A DNA stretch of 64,000 bases from Curtobacterium sp. MCBA15_008 (GCF_001865065.1 NZ_MJGN01000011.1:82037-146036), one strand, 5' to 3'; shown: positions 34,425 to 43,688, counted from the stretch's first letter. Notes: generated from the letters alone by a model not told the origin. Numbers and translations: made by a program.

Positions 34425-35875
34425 ACCGACAGCTCCGCCGTGTCTCGACCGTCATCGTGCTCATGTTCGTGGCACTGTTCGTGTCGACGACGTCGATCCA
34501 GTTCTTCGCCGCGGACTCGCTCCGCGCCGACCCCCGGAACTCGCGCACGATCCTCAACAGCTACTCCACGAAGCGCGGGGCGATCCTCGTGCAGGGCAGC
34601 CCGATCGCCGAGTCGACCGCCGTGGACGACCAGTACCAGTACCAGCGGAAGTACACGAACGGCGACCTCTACTCGGCCGTCACCGGGTACTTCACCATCG
34701 GGCAGGGCAGCGCCGGCGTCGAGGCCGCCGAGAACTCCGTGCTGTCCGGCAACTCGGACGCCTCGTTCTTCCAGAACCTCAACGCGATCCTCACCGGCCA
34801 GGACGTCCAGGGCGACAACGTCAACCTGACGATCGACCCGAAGGTGCAGCAGGCGGCGTACGACGCGCTCGGCACGAACTCCGGTGCGGTCGTGGCGATC
34901 CAGCCGAAGACGGGCAAGATCCTCGCGATGGTCTCCAAGCCGTCCTACGACCCGAACACGCTCACGTCACACGACACGGCGGACGTCGTCGCGAAGTTCA
35001 ACGCCCTCGACCAGGCTGACAGCCACCCGCTGAAGAACCGCGCGTACGGCGGCGACCTCTACACGCCGGGATCGGTGTTCAAGCTCATCGTCGCGTCGGC
35101 GGCGCTCGAGGGCGGCAAGTACACGCTCGACTCCGAGTTCCCGAACCCGTCGCGGCTGCAGCTCCCCGGCACCAGCACCTACATCAACAACGCCGAGGGT
35201 GGCTCGTGCGGCGGCGGCGACAAGGTGAAGCTGCGCACGGCGATCCAGTACTCGTGCAACATCCCCTTCGCGGAGCTCGGGCAGAAGCTCGGCTACGACG
35301 CGATCAAGAGCATGGCCGACAAGTACGGCTTCGGCGACGCGATCGAGATCCCCATGCGCGCCACCGCCAGCCAGTACCCCGCGGTCGACTCGACGGCGCA
35401 GCTCATGCTCAGTTCGTTCGGACAGGCCAGCGTCCGGGTGTCCCCGCTGCAGATGGCGATGGTCTCGGCTGGCATCGCGAACGGCGGCAAGGTCATGCAG
35501 CCGTCCGTCGTCGACTCGATCACGACGAGTGACCTGAAGACGGTCGAGTCCTTCTCGCCGAAGCAGTACAGCGATCCGTTGTCCGCTTCGGAATCCGCCG
35601 ACCTGACCGAGGCCATGCAGAGCGTCGTCAGCTCCGGGACCGGCACCAATGCCAAGATCAACGGTGTCGACGTCGCAGGGAAGACGGGCACGGCCGAGGG
35701 CGGCACGGGCGACCCGTACACGCTCTGGTTCACGGGCTTCGCCCCGGCGAAGGACCCCGAGGTGGCCGTCGCGGTCGTCGTCGGGAACGGCGGCGGGCTC
35801 GGGCAGTCCGGCGTCGGCAACACGGTCGCGGCCCCGGTCGCGAAGAAAGTCATGGAGGCGGTGCTGAACAAATGA
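34421..35875 (+). CDS. pbpA: Class B penicillin-binding protein
   Basis: This 484-residue transpeptidase has one N-terminal membrane helix (about 9-29), a short pedestal and a transpeptidase domain with Ser218-X-X-Lys221 (PGSVFK), Ser278-Cys-Asn280 and Lys421-Thr-Gly423. It crosslinks peptidoglycan during elongation or division as partner of the adjacent SEDS protein. In mycobacteria its homologue is regulated by the neighbouring kinase. It overlaps rodA and pknA. Confidence 0.94.
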   Translation: MNRQLRRVSTVIVLMFVALFVSTTSIQFFAADSLRADPRNSRTILNSYSTKRGAILVQGSPIAESTAVDDQYQYQRKYTNGDLYSAVTGYFTIGQGSAGVEAAENSVLSGNSDASFFQNLNAILTGQDVQGDNVNLTIDPKVQQAAYDALGTNSGAVVAIQPKTGKILAMVSKPSYDPNTLTSHDTADVVAKFNALDQADSHPLKNRAYGGDLYTPGSVFKLIVASAALEGGKYTLDSEFPNPSRLQLPGTSTYINNAEGGSCGGGDKVKLRTAIQYSCNIPFAELGQKLGYDAIKSMADKYGFGDAIEIPMRATASQYPAVDSTAQLMLSSFGQASVRVSPLQMAMVSAGIANGGKVMQPSVVDSITTSDLKTVESFSPKQYSDPLSASESADLTEAMQSVVSSGTGTNAKINGVDVAGKTGTAEGGTGDPYTLWFTGFAPAKDPEVAVAVVVGNGGGLGQSGVGNTVAAPVAKKVMEAVLNK

Positions 35876-37629
35876 GACCCACCAGCGGACTCACCTTCGG
35901 TGGGCGGTACCAACTCTCGTCCCGGGTCGCCATCGGCGGCATGGGAGAGGTGTGGCAGGCCACCGACCTCGTCATCGGTCGCACCGTGGCACTCAAGATC
36001 CTCAAGGACGAGTACCTCGGCGACCCGGGCTTCCTCGAGCGCTTCCGCGCGGAGGCCCGTCACGCAGCGCTCGTCAACCACGAGGGCATCGCCAACGTGT
36101 TCGACTACGGCGAGGAGGACGGCAGCGCCTACCTCGTGATGGAGCTCGTCCCCGGCGAGGCGCTCTCGACCATGATCGAGCGGGAGCACACGCTGCCCGT
36201 CGACAAGGTCCTCGACATCGTGGCGCAGACGGCGAACGCCCTGCAGGCCGCGCACGCCGTGGGCCTCGTGCACCGCGACATCAAGCCCGGCAACCTGCTC
36301 ATCACGCCGGACGGCCGCGTCAAGATCACCGACTTCGGCATCGCCCGGATCGCCGACCAGGTCCCGCTCACCGCGACCGGCCAGGTCATGGGCACCGTGC
36401 AGTACCTCTCGCCGGAGCAGGCGAGCGGACACCCCGCGTCGCCGTCGACGGACATCTACTCGCTCGGCATCGTCGCGTACGAGTGCCTGGCCGGGCGCCG
36501 TCCCTTCACGGGCGAGTCGCAGGTCGCGATCGCCATGGCGCACATCAACGAGCAGCCGCCGGCGCTCCCCGGGGACATCCCGGAGCCGGTCTCGGCCCTG
36601 GTGATGTCCTGCATCGCGAAGAAGCCCGCCGACCGTCCGGCCACCGCGGCCAACCTTGCGCGCGCCGCGCAGGCACTCCGTCGTGGCGACGTCGCTGCGG
36701 CCACCGTCGCCGTGCCGGCCATCGCGGCCGGCGGCACGGTGGCGTTCAACCCGCCGCAGGGCCAGGGGAACGACGCCGCGACCGCACTCATCGGCACGAC
36801 CCAGGCCGGTGCGGTCACGGGTGGTCCCGGAACGCCGGGCTCCCCGATCGACGGCGAGGACGAGGAACCGAAGAAGCGCCGCGCGTGGATCTGGTGGCTC
36901 GTCGGGGTCATCGCCGTGCTGGTCATCGGCGGGGTCGTCGCCGCGTTCGCGTTGAACGGCAACCAGCAGCCCGAACCGACGCGCTCGTCCACGAGCTCGT
37001 CCCAGTCCACGCCGACACGCTCCCAGCCCCCGTCGCCGAGCGCCACACCCACCCAGACGCGCGTGCTCGTCAACTCGGCGGACTACGAGGGGCTCTCCGT
37101 CACCGACGCCCAGGCCAAGCTGCAGTCGGTCGGCCTGACCTCGCGCGTCGAGGACGGCGACCCGGCCCCGAGCGCCGACAAGGCGAACACGGTCCAGTCG
37201 ATCAGCCCGACCGGCAGCCTCGCCCTCGGATCGCTGGTCGTCATCCAGCAGTACACGGCGCAGCCGACGGTCAACCAGCCGAACTCGGCGTCACCGGGCA
37301 CGGTGTCGGCCGACGGCCAGGTCACCTTCAGCTGGGCAGCCGCCACGTGCCCGACGGGCTACACCGTGGCGTCGTACGCGTACACGATCACGGGCGGCAA
37401 GGACACCTCAAGCCAGACCTCGGGCACGCTCGACGCCGACCACCGCTCGGTCACCGTGCAGATCGACGCCGTCGGCAAGTCCGCGTCGCTGAGCTACACC
37501 GTGACGTGCGGCAACCTGACCGCGTCGGCCGCGTCGGAGAGCGCCGCGAGCGACACCTGGCAGGCCACGGGCGAGCCGACGGTCGACCCGACGGACGGCA
37601 ACAACCCCAGCCAGGCACCGCAGGACTGA
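35872..37629 (+). CDS. pknA: Membrane Ser/Thr protein kinase
   Basis: This 585-residue Hanks-type kinase has the Lys42 ATP contact (VALKIL), the HRDIKPGNL loop, DFG and an APE-equivalent SPEQ. One helix (about 341-365) leads to a Ser/Thr/Pro linker, one PASTA-like domain (about 395-465) and an extra C-terminal fibronectin-like region with two cysteines. It is longer outside the cell than mycobacterial PknA, which lacks PASTA domains. It starts within the pbpA stop and is separated from pknB by 117 bases with a hairpin. Confidence 0.9.
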   Translation: MRPTSGLTFGGRYQLSSRVAIGGMGEVWQATDLVIGRTVALKILKDEYLGDPGFLERFRAEARHAALVNHEGIANVFDYGEEDGSAYLVMELVPGEALSTMIEREHTLPVDKVLDIVAQTANALQAAHAVGLVHRDIKPGNLLITPDGRVKITDFGIARIADQVPLTATGQVMGTVQYLSPEQASGHPASPSTDIYSLGIVAYECLAGRRPFTGESQVAIAMAHINEQPPALPGDIPEPVSALVMSCIAKKPADRPATAANLARAAQALRRGDVAAATVAVPAIAAGGTVAFNPPQGQGNDAATALIGTTQAGAVTGGPGTPGSPIDGEDEEPKKRRAWIWWLVGVIAVLVIGGVVAAFALNGNQQPEPTRSSTSSSQSTPTRSQPPSPSATPTQTRVLVNSADYEGLSVTDAQAKLQSVGLTSRVEDGDPAPSADKANTVQSISPTGSLALGSLVVIQQYTAQPTVNQPNSASPGTVSADGQVTFSWAAATCPTGYTVASYAYTITGGKDTSSQTSGTLDADHRSVTVQIDAVGKSASLSYTVTCGNLTASAASESAASDTWQATGEPTVDPTDGNNPSQAPQD

Positions 37630-37635
37630 CCCTCG

Positions 37636-37685
37636 GACGGGGGCTCGCGACACCGTTGCGTAACGGTTCGGTCGGGGCCCCCGTC
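37636..37685. terminator. Nested hairpin between pknA and pknB
   Basis: Outer nine-base arms GACGGGGGC (37636-37644) and GCCCCCGTC (37677-37685) enclose a second dyad ACCGTT/AACGGT (37652-37667). It starts seven bases after the pknA stop. A TACACT (-10-like) follows near 37713, so pknB may have its own promoter. Confidence 0.5.
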
Positions 37686-37746
37686 GCCAGCGTCTCACCA
37701 GGAACGGCTGCCGTACACTGGCCCGGACGGACATTCGGAGGAGTAC

Positions 37747-39543
37747 GTGCCAGAAGGTGTGACCGCGGGGATCACCCTCCTCGCCAACCGCTACGAGATC
37801 GGTGAAGTCATCGGTCGGGGCGGCATGGCCACTGTGCATCTGGGCAACGACACCCGCCTCGGACGCAAGGTCGCGGTGAAGTTGCTCAAGCCGAGCCTCG
37901 CCAACGACCCGGCCTTCCGTACCCGGTTCCGGCAGGAAGCCCAGGCCGCCGCGCGCATGGCGCACCCGACGATCGTCCGGGTCTACGACGCGGGCGAAGA
38001 GACCGTCACCGAGACCTCGGGTGCCGAGGTGCAGGTGCCGTTCATCGTCATGGAGCACGTCGAGGGGCGGCCGCTCTCCGACATCATCGGCGACGGCCCG
38101 GTCGCGCCGGACGAAGCCGTGCGCATCACCGAGGGCATCCTCACCGCGCTGGAGTACTCCCACCGTGCCGGGGTCGTGCACCGCGACATCAAGCCCGCCA
38201 ACGTCATGGTCACGCACTCCGGCCAGGTCAAGGTCATGGACTTCGGCATCGCCCGGGCCATCACCGACACCTCGGCCACGGTCGCGCAGACCACCTCGAT
38301 CCTCGGCACGGCGTCGTACTTCTCACCGGAGCAGGCGCGCGGCGAGACCGTCGACGCCCGCACCGACGTGTACTCGACCGGTGTCGTGCTGTTCGAGCTC
38401 CTGACCGGCCGTGCACCCTTCATCGGCGACTCCCCGGTCGCCGTCGCCTACCAGCACGTCAGCGAGCAGCCGGTCGCGCCGTCCACGCTCGTCCCCGCGG
38501 TCTCACCCGCGCTCGACGCCGTCACGCTGCACGCGCTCGTGAAGGACCGCACCCGCCGCTACCAGAACGCCGCCGAGTTCCGCACGGAGCTGCAGCAGGC
38601 CGCCGCGGGGCACGTCCCCGCCTCGACCCGCAAGCTGCACCAGGCTTCGGCCAACGACGCCTCGACGATGTTGTTCGGGGTCAACCCGCGCACGACGTCG
38701 AACCCGGCGGTCGCCTTCCGCGAGCTCGACGACGACACCGCCGAGCACCGCCCGCAGCGCACCCAGAACCGTCCCCCCGTGGCGTGGATCTGGGTCGGCA
38801 TCCTGCTGACCGCCGCGGTCATCGTGGCCGTGGTGTTCTTCGTCGCCAACCTGCAACCGGGCAAGCCGCCGGTGTCGTCGTCGGTCAGCGTGCCGAACGT
38901 CGTCGGTGCCACCTGGGACTCCGCATCGACCGCGCTCGAGAAGCGCGACCTCGGTGCCGTCAAGGTCGAGGAGAACTCCGACGACGTCGAGAAGGGCACG
39001 GTCATCCGCACCGAGCCCGGCTCCGGCACCAACGTCGCCCGCAGTCAGGACGTCCGCGTCGTCGTGTCGCTCGGACCGCAGCAGATCGCCATCCCCGACC
39101 TCGCGAGTCAGGCGCAGGCCGCGGCCGAGAAGACCCTGAAGGACGCCGGCTTCGCGGTCGGCGCCATCAACTCGGACTACTCGCCGGACGTTCCCGAAGG
39201 CACGGTCATGAGCACCGACCCGGCGAACGGCACCCAGCACACGAAGGGCACCGTGGTGAACCTCACGGTGTCGAACGGCAAGGTCGAGCTGCCGGACGTC
39301 ACGCAGCAGCCGTTCTCGACGGCCAACGCCACGCTCGCTGCCCTCGGGCTCACGGTCACGCCCGCGCCGACGAACTCCTGCACGGGCGGCACAGTCACGC
39401 AGCAGAACGCCCCCGCCGGTGACATCGCTCAGGGCAGCACCGTCGTCCTGACGTACTGCGCCGCAGCCGCTCAGCCGAGCCAGCCGGCGGCGCCGGGCGG
39501 AGACGACAACGGCGGCGACAACGGCGGGGACGACGGTCGCTGA
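37747..39543 (+). CDS. pknB: PASTA-domain Ser/Thr protein kinase
   Basis: This 598-residue kinase has Lys45 (VAVKLL), HRDIKPANV, DFG and SPEQ in the catalytic domain, one membrane helix (about 339-362) and three PASTA domains (about 375-445, 446-512 and 513-575) that sense muropeptides or lipid II, ending in a Gly/Asp tail. The count of three is below the usual four of mycobacterial PknB. GGAGGAG precedes the GTG start. It ends the fha-pstP-rodA-pbpA-pkn cluster. Confidence 0.94.
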   Translation: MPEGVTAGITLLANRYEIGEVIGRGGMATVHLGNDTRLGRKVAVKLLKPSLANDPAFRTRFRQEAQAAARMAHPTIVRVYDAGEETVTETSGAEVQVPFIVMEHVEGRPLSDIIGDGPVAPDEAVRITEGILTALEYSHRAGVVHRDIKPANVMVTHSGQVKVMDFGIARAITDTSATVAQTTSILGTASYFSPEQARGETVDARTDVYSTGVVLFELLTGRAPFIGDSPVAVAYQHVSEQPVAPSTLVPAVSPALDAVTLHALVKDRTRRYQNAAEFRTELQQAAAGHVPASTRKLHQASANDASTMLFGVNPRTTSNPAVAFRELDDDTAEHRPQRTQNRPPVAWIWVGILLTAAVIVAVVFFVANLQPGKPPVSSSVSVPNVVGATWDSASTALEKRDLGAVKVEENSDDVEKGTVIRTEPGSGTNVARSQDVRVVVSLGPQQIAIPDLASQAQAAAEKTLKDAGFAVGAINSDYSPDVPEGTVMSTDPANGTQHTKGTVVNLTVSNGKVELPDVTQQPFSTANATLAALGLTVTPAPTNSCTGGTVTQQNAPAGDIAQGSTVVLTYCAAAAQPSQPAAPGGDDNGGDNGGDDGR

Positions 39544-39583
39544 CCGACGCCGGACCGACGTGAGGCCCGTACCGGACGCGTGA

Positions 39584-39651
39584 CGTGCCTCCAGGCCCGT
39601 GTCACGGATCCAACGGAACGCGACCTGCCGAGCTGGCTGCCTGGAGGCACG
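39584..39651. terminator. Dispersed palindrome relative, copy F
   Basis: Arms CGTGCCTCCAGGC (39584-39596) and GCCTGGAGGCACG (39639-39651) are exact 13-base complements, but the loop is 42 bases. It lies between the convergent pknB and amidotransferase genes, like the compact copies A and C. Confidence 0.55.
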
Positions 39652-39743
39652 GATCGCCTCCCACGGACAGCCCCGCCGGGGTGGGCGCCGGTCCACGGCC
39701 GCCCACCGGTCCGCGTCAGGACGCGCGGTGAGCAGTCGGGCTC

Positions 39744-40388
39744 TCAGGCGCGGTGCGCGGCGATGAGCGGGTTGAGTCCCGCTGCGCGGTCTGCGGCGCC
39801 GTCGAGGCCGGTGGTCTCGAGCCAGTTGCCGACCATGCGGTAGCCGCCCTCGGTCAGCACGGACTCCGGGTGGAACTGCACGCCGTAGACGGGGTGCTCG
39901 CGGTGCTGCACGCCCATGATCACGCCGCCACCCGTCCGGGCGGTGACGGTGAGCTCGTCGGGGACGGTGTCGTCGACGATGGCGAGCGAGTGGTACCGCG
40001 TCGCGGTGAAGGGGTGCGGGACGCCGGTGAAGAGCGCACTGTCGTCGTGGTCGACCTCCGACGTCTTGCCGTGCATGAGCTCTTCGGCGTGCGTGACGGT
40101 CGCCCCGAGGGCCTCGGCGATGGCCTGGTGACCGAGGCAGACCCCGAGCAGCGGTGTGTCCGCGGTGATGGCTGCGTGGACGGTCGCGATGGAGATGCCG
40201 GCGTCGGCGGGTGTTCCCGGCCCGGGCGACAGCAGCACGCCGTCGTACTCGGCGATCCGGTCGGCGATCTCGGACTCGGGGAACGCGTCGTTCCGGACCA
40301 CGTCGGTGTCGGCGCCGAGCTGCTGGACGTACCCGTTCAGCGTGTAGACGAAGCTGTCGTAGTTGTCGACGACGAGGATCCTGGTCAT
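39744..40388 (-). CDS. pabA: Glutamine amidotransferase, anthranilate or aminodeoxychorismate synthase component II
   Basis: This 214-residue class I amidotransferase supplies ammonia to a chorismate-using synthase. The triad is Cys84 (GVCLGHQAI) with the His-Glu pair in QFHPES. A GGAG sits four bases before ATG 40388. In actinobacteria this gene is conserved next to pknB and is named either trpG or pabA; no synthase subunit is adjacent to decide the pathway. Confidence 0.88.
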   Translation of the reverse strand: MTRILVVDNYDSFVYTLNGYVQQLGADTDVVRNDAFPESEIADRIAEYDGVLLSPGPGTPADAGISIATVHAAITADTPLLGVCLGHQAIAEALGATVTHAEELMHGKTSEVDHDDSALFTGVPHPFTATRYHSLAIVDDTVPDELTVTARTGGGVIMGVQHREHPVYGVQFHPESVLTEGGYRMVGNWLETTGLDGAADRAAGLNPLIAAHRA

Positions 40389-40469
40389 GGCGCTCCACCG
40401 TACTCGTGGGGGATGTGTGCAGCGGGCTGAGAGTCTTCCCACACACGTGGTCACGGTAGGATACCGGCC

Positions 40470-40724
40470 ATGGCCAAGGACAAGGACCGCACCAAGCCCG
40501 CCCGGAGGACCCGAGCCGACTCGGTCGAGACCGCGGGGGACCAGCCGAACCCCGTCTGGTTCAAGCCGGTCATGTTCGGCTTCATGCTCATCGGGCTCGC
40601 CTGGGTGATCGTCTTCTACATCTCGAACACGACCCTCCCGGTGCCGTCACTCGGCTCCTGGAACATCCTCATCGGGTTCGGCATCATGTTCGTGGGCTTC
40701 CTCATGACCACCCGCTGGCGCTAG
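40470..40724 (+). CDS. crgA: Cell division protein CrgA
   Basis: This 84-residue protein has a charged head and two membrane helices (about 31-50 and 63-81) joined by a short loop, ending TTRWR, as in CrgA of streptomycetes and mycobacteria. It helps assemble the septal machinery with FtsZ, FtsQ and PBPs. TAGGAT stands seven bases before the ATG with no Shine-Dalgarno, which suggests a leaderless message. A strong hairpin follows. Confidence 0.93.
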   Translation: MAKDKDRTKPARRTRADSVETAGDQPNPVWFKPVMFGFMLIGLAWVIVFYISNTTLPVPSLGSWNILIGFGIMFVGFLMTTRWR

Positions 40725-40746
40725 CCCACCGGCCCCATCGCTTCCC

Positions 40747-40780
40747 GACGCCCGTCGCACCGCAAGGTGCGGCGGGCGTC
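40747..40780 (+). terminator. Terminator after crgA
   Basis: A 14-base stem with a single G-T pair (40747-40760 and 40767-40780) and a CGCAAG loop lies 22 bases after the crgA stop. Confidence 0.7.
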
Positions 40781-40860
40781 GTCGTTCCGTGAGCGTGGCC
40801 AGAGCCGTCGTTCCTGGTCGCGCCAAAGGTCGTCGTTCCCGAGGGCGCGGTCCGAATCTG

Positions 40861-41064
40861 TTCTCCACAAGCCCGAGCAGCGCGTGGACCCGCTCTCCCC
40901 ATGCTCGGACCGGTTCTCCACAGTTCTCCACACTTTCCACACTGCTGTCCACACACCAGCCCCGAAGTTATCCACAACTCAGTCCACAGTGGGGATAATC
41001 ACACCCGTGTAACTCACCGGTTTGTCCACACCTGTGGACAACTCGCTCGTGCACGTGTGGAAAG
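40861..41064. other. Cluster of DnaA-box-like 9-mers away from oriC
   Basis: A perfect TTATCCACA lies at 40968-40976. TTGTCCACA lies at 41022-41030, and its inverse at 41033-41041. Near matches are at 40861, 40914, 40924, 40933, 40945, 40980, 40990 (inverse) and 41056 (inverse). About eleven sites fall in 204 bases with no coding potential, 12 kb from the dnaA-dnaN origin. The density is as high as in the oriC at 53313-53562. A DnaA-titrating locus or an auxiliary origin element are both possible. Confidence 0.7.
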
Positions 41065-41093
41065 CGTCTCCGGACGACTCCGGGGCGGGACGA

Positions 41094-41128
41094 CGAACGC
41101 CCCGTCGCGGAGGGCGACGGGGCGTTCG
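41094..41128 (-). terminator. Terminator after the rhomboid gene
   Basis: A perfect 15-base stem (41094-41108 and 41114-41128) with a GGAGG loop lies 22 bases beyond the rhomboid stop on the minus strand. Confidence 0.72.
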
Positions 41129-41149
41129 AGGTGAGCCGATCGGAGCGGG

Positions 41150-42013
41150 TCAGATACCGATCCCGACCTGCAAGGCGGTGTAGGCGGCGAAGATCGCCGC
41201 GATGACGACGACGGCCTCGGCCACGAGCAGGCCGATCTGCAGTCCACGCTGCCGGACGTTGCGCGTCTTCGAGAACACGAACCCGGTGATGAACCCGAGG
41301 ACGATGCCACCGACGTGCGCCTGCCACGAGATGTTCGTGCCGGGCAGGAAGCCGACCACGAGGTTCAGACCCATGATCACGAGGAGCTGGACGGCGTTGT
41401 ACCCGAGGCTCCGCTGGATCACGAAGAACGCCGCGAAGAGACCGAAGATCGCCCCGGAGGCGCCGACGACCTGGGTACCCGGACTCAGCCAGGCGACCGC
41501 GAGGTCACCGCCGAGCCCGGCGAGGAAGTACAGCGCCAGGAACCGCCACGTGCCGAGGATGTTCTCGAGCATGCGCCCGAAGATCCACACCGCCCACATG
41601 TTGAACAGGATGTGGAAGAACGACGAGTGCACGAACAGACCGGTGATCAATCGCCACGGCTGCGAGCCCACGAGGGGCGTGTAGAAGCTCAACCAGGCGT
41701 TGACGTACCCGCCGCTGACCTGGTTGAGGAGCCACAGCACGACCGAGACGACGACGATCACGACCGTCGCCTTCTGGTCGAGCATGGCGAAGCGCCGCCG
41801 GGCGACCGTCATCCCACTGGGACCGTTCGCCCGGCGGTTCGCCGTGAACTGTGCGCGCTGTTCACGCACGCACTCCGGGCAGTGCACCCCGACCGCTGCC
41901 GGCGTCTGGCACTCCGGGCAGATCGTCCGCCCGCACCGCTGGCAGAGGACGAAGCTCTGCCGGTCGGGGTGCCGGTAGCAGGTGTTGTTCGAGTTGTACG
42001 CCGGATCGCTCAC
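41150..42013 (-). CDS. Rhomboid family intramembrane serine protease with N-terminal zinc ribbon
   Basis: This 287-residue protein has a B-box-like zinc region with Cys12, His15, Cys24, Cys27, Cys32, Cys35, Cys45 and Cys48, followed by six or seven membrane helices. The rhomboid dyad is Ser186 (GASGAIFG) and His233 (AHVGG), with a HILFNMW helix. It would cleave membrane proteins within the bilayer. The GTG start is eight bases after ppiB, so the two form an operon. The zinc region may bind substrates. Confidence 0.9.
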   Translation of the reverse strand: MSDPAYNSNNTCYRHPDRQSFVLCQRCGRTICPECQTPAAVGVHCPECVREQRAQFTANRRANGPSGMTVARRRFAMLDQKATVVIVVVSVVLWLLNQVSGGYVNAWLSFYTPLVGSQPWRLITGLFVHSSFFHILFNMWAVWIFGRMLENILGTWRFLALYFLAGLGGDLAVAWLSPGTQVVGASGAIFGLFAAFFVIQRSLGYNAVQLLVIMGLNLVVGFLPGTNISWQAHVGGIVLGFITGFVFSKTRNVRQRGLQIGLLVAEAVVVIAAIFAAYTALQVGIGI

Positions 42014-42021
42014 GTGGTGGC

Positions 42022-42561
42022 TCAGACGTCCTCGACGTCGATGCTCTGGATGACGACGTCCTCGAGCGGCTTGTCACGGCCGTCCGTGGCGACACCCTCG
42101 ATCGCGTCGACGACGGCGCGGGACTCGTCGTCCGCGACCTCGCCGAAGATGGTGTGCTTGCCCTGCAGCCACGGCGTCGCCACCGTGGTGATGAAGAACT
42201 GCGAGCCGTTGGTGCCGCGACCGCCCTGGATGCCGGCGTTCGCCATCGCGAAGATGTACGGGTTCTGGAAGGTGAGCTCCGGGGAGATCTCGTCGTCGAA
42301 GCGGTAGCCGGGGCCACCGATGCCCTGGCCGAGCGGGTCGCCGCCCTGGATCATGAAGTCCTTGATGATGCGGTGGAAGACCACACCGTCGTAGAGCTTG
42401 TCCGTCGACACCTTGCCGGTCCCCGGGTGGGTCCATTCCTGCTTGCCCGTCGCGAGGTCGACGAAGTTCTTGACGGTCTTCGGAGCGTGGTTGCCGAACA
42501 GGTTGACGCGGATGTCGCCCTTGTTCGTGTGGATCGTTGCGACAGCAGTGTGCAGAGACAT
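42022..42561 (-). CDS. ppiB: Cyclophilin-type peptidyl-prolyl isomerase
   Basis: This 179-residue cytoplasmic cyclophilin has the family active-site segments FHRIIKDFMIQGGD, GSQFFIT and HTIFGEV, with no signal peptide. It speeds proline isomerisation in protein folding. It is first in a two-gene operon with the rhomboid protease, a conserved actinobacterial arrangement near gyrA. Confidence 0.94.
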   Translation of the reverse strand: MSLHTAVATIHTNKGDIRVNLFGNHAPKTVKNFVDLATGKQEWTHPGTGKVSTDKLYDGVVFHRIIKDFMIQGGDPLGQGIGGPGYRFDDEISPELTFQNPYIFAMANAGIQGGRGTNGSQFFITTVATPWLQGKHTIFGEVADDESRAVVDAIEGVATDGRDKPLEDVVIQSIDVEDV

Positions 42562-42677
42562 GTTCCGATTCTCGCATGTGTGACCTGCGTACAGACGAGA
42601 CGCACAGGGACGGCTCCGTGACCTGTCAGGCGCCCTGGTGGCAGGATGGGCACACGCCGTTCCGATGGAGGTACCAG

Positions 42678-43256
42678 ATGACGACGATCGAACTGCCGCG
42701 CAAGCGCCGGAAGCAGATCAAGAAGCTCAAGGGCAAGACCGCCTCGCTCCTCGGCGAGCAGCGCAAGGTGCTCGAACACGCGAACGAGATCCTGGCCGAG
42801 GCCCGCGCGCACGCCGCCGATGCAGCACGCAAGGACATCGCCCCCCGGGTGCAGAACGCGATCGACAACGGGATCCGCCCGGCCGTCGCCACCGGTGTGC
42901 ACGCTGCCACCTCGGCTGCGCAGACCGCTTCGCACCGCTTCCAGACCGAGGTCATCCCCGGGCTGGTCTCGACGGCTGGCTCCGTCCTCAGCGTGGGCGA
43001 CCTCGCGAAGGACCCGCGGGTCAAGAAGCTCGTGAAGAACGCGCAGAAGAAGAGCAAGAAGGCCCGCAAGGCTGCCGCCAAGTACGTGCCGGCCGCGCAG
43101 CAGAAGAAGGGCCTCGGCTTCGGTGGCGTCGCGCTCATCGTGGTCGGCGTGGTCGCCGTCGCCGGTGCCGCGTACGCCGCGTACCAGACGCTCCGCGCTG
43201 ACGACGACCTCTGGGTCGCCGACGACGCCGACACGGCGGAGAAGCCCTCCGCCTGA
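42678..43256 (+). CDS. Unrecognised protein with basic helical region and one membrane helix
   Basis: This 192-residue protein starts at an ATG behind GGAGG. The first 140 residues are Ala/Lys-rich and helical, with a KKSKKARKAAAK stretch, and a single membrane helix (about 148-170) precedes an acidic tail. The layout resembles YtxH-like or DUF5324-type actinobacterial proteins, but the family is not certain. A perfect terminator follows 14 bases after the stop. Confidence 0.72.
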   Translation: MTTIELPRKRRKQIKKLKGKTASLLGEQRKVLEHANEILAEARAHAADAARKDIAPRVQNAIDNGIRPAVATGVHAATSAAQTASHRFQTEVIPGLVSTAGSVLSVGDLAKDPRVKKLVKNAQKKSKKARKAAAKYVPAAQQKKGLGFGGVALIVVGVVAVAGAAYAAYQTLRADDDLWVADDADTAEKPSA

Positions 43257-43270
43257 CCTCCCGGTTCGTA

Positions 43271-43302
43271 CGAAGGGCCCCGGCTTCCGCCGGGGCCCTT
43301 CG
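43271..43302 (+). terminator. Terminator after the 42678-43256 gene
   Basis: A perfect 14-base stem with a TTCC loop, followed by TCGTCTCTCC. Confidence 0.8.
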
Positions 43303-43688
43303 TCGTCTCTCCGGCGAGCGGGTGGACAACGTCTCGCTTGCAACCGAGCGCCGTTCCGCACCCGCTCGGCGGAGTGCCGACCACAGGTCACGCCCGCTCA
43401 CGCACCCACGTGACGGACGGGAGGCGCGCACCGGCCCCGCCCCGCGCCTCCAGGCCCGCAGATGCAGCGTCCAGAGCCGCGAGATCGCACTCCCGCGCCC
43501 CGACCCAGCCCACACACGCGCGCAATCGCGATCTCACCCGCACCCGCACCCGAGCCGGGCGCATACCGAGCGCAGGCCGAACGCCGGACGGGACCCATCG
43601 CGGAGCGGCGCGCCGAAGGCGCCGACAAACACGACGACCGAGCGGGGCGAAGCGAGGAACGAGCGGAGCACTGCTCACGCCGACGGAG
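43303..43688. other. Gene-free region between terminator and tRNA-Ala
   Basis: No supported gene is present. It holds a 10-base inverted repeat (43315-43324 and 43359-43368), an imperfect copy E of the dispersed palindrome (about 43413-43460), and an 8-base inverted repeat GAGATCGC/GCGATCTC (43481-43488 and 43528-43535). Confidence 0.5.
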
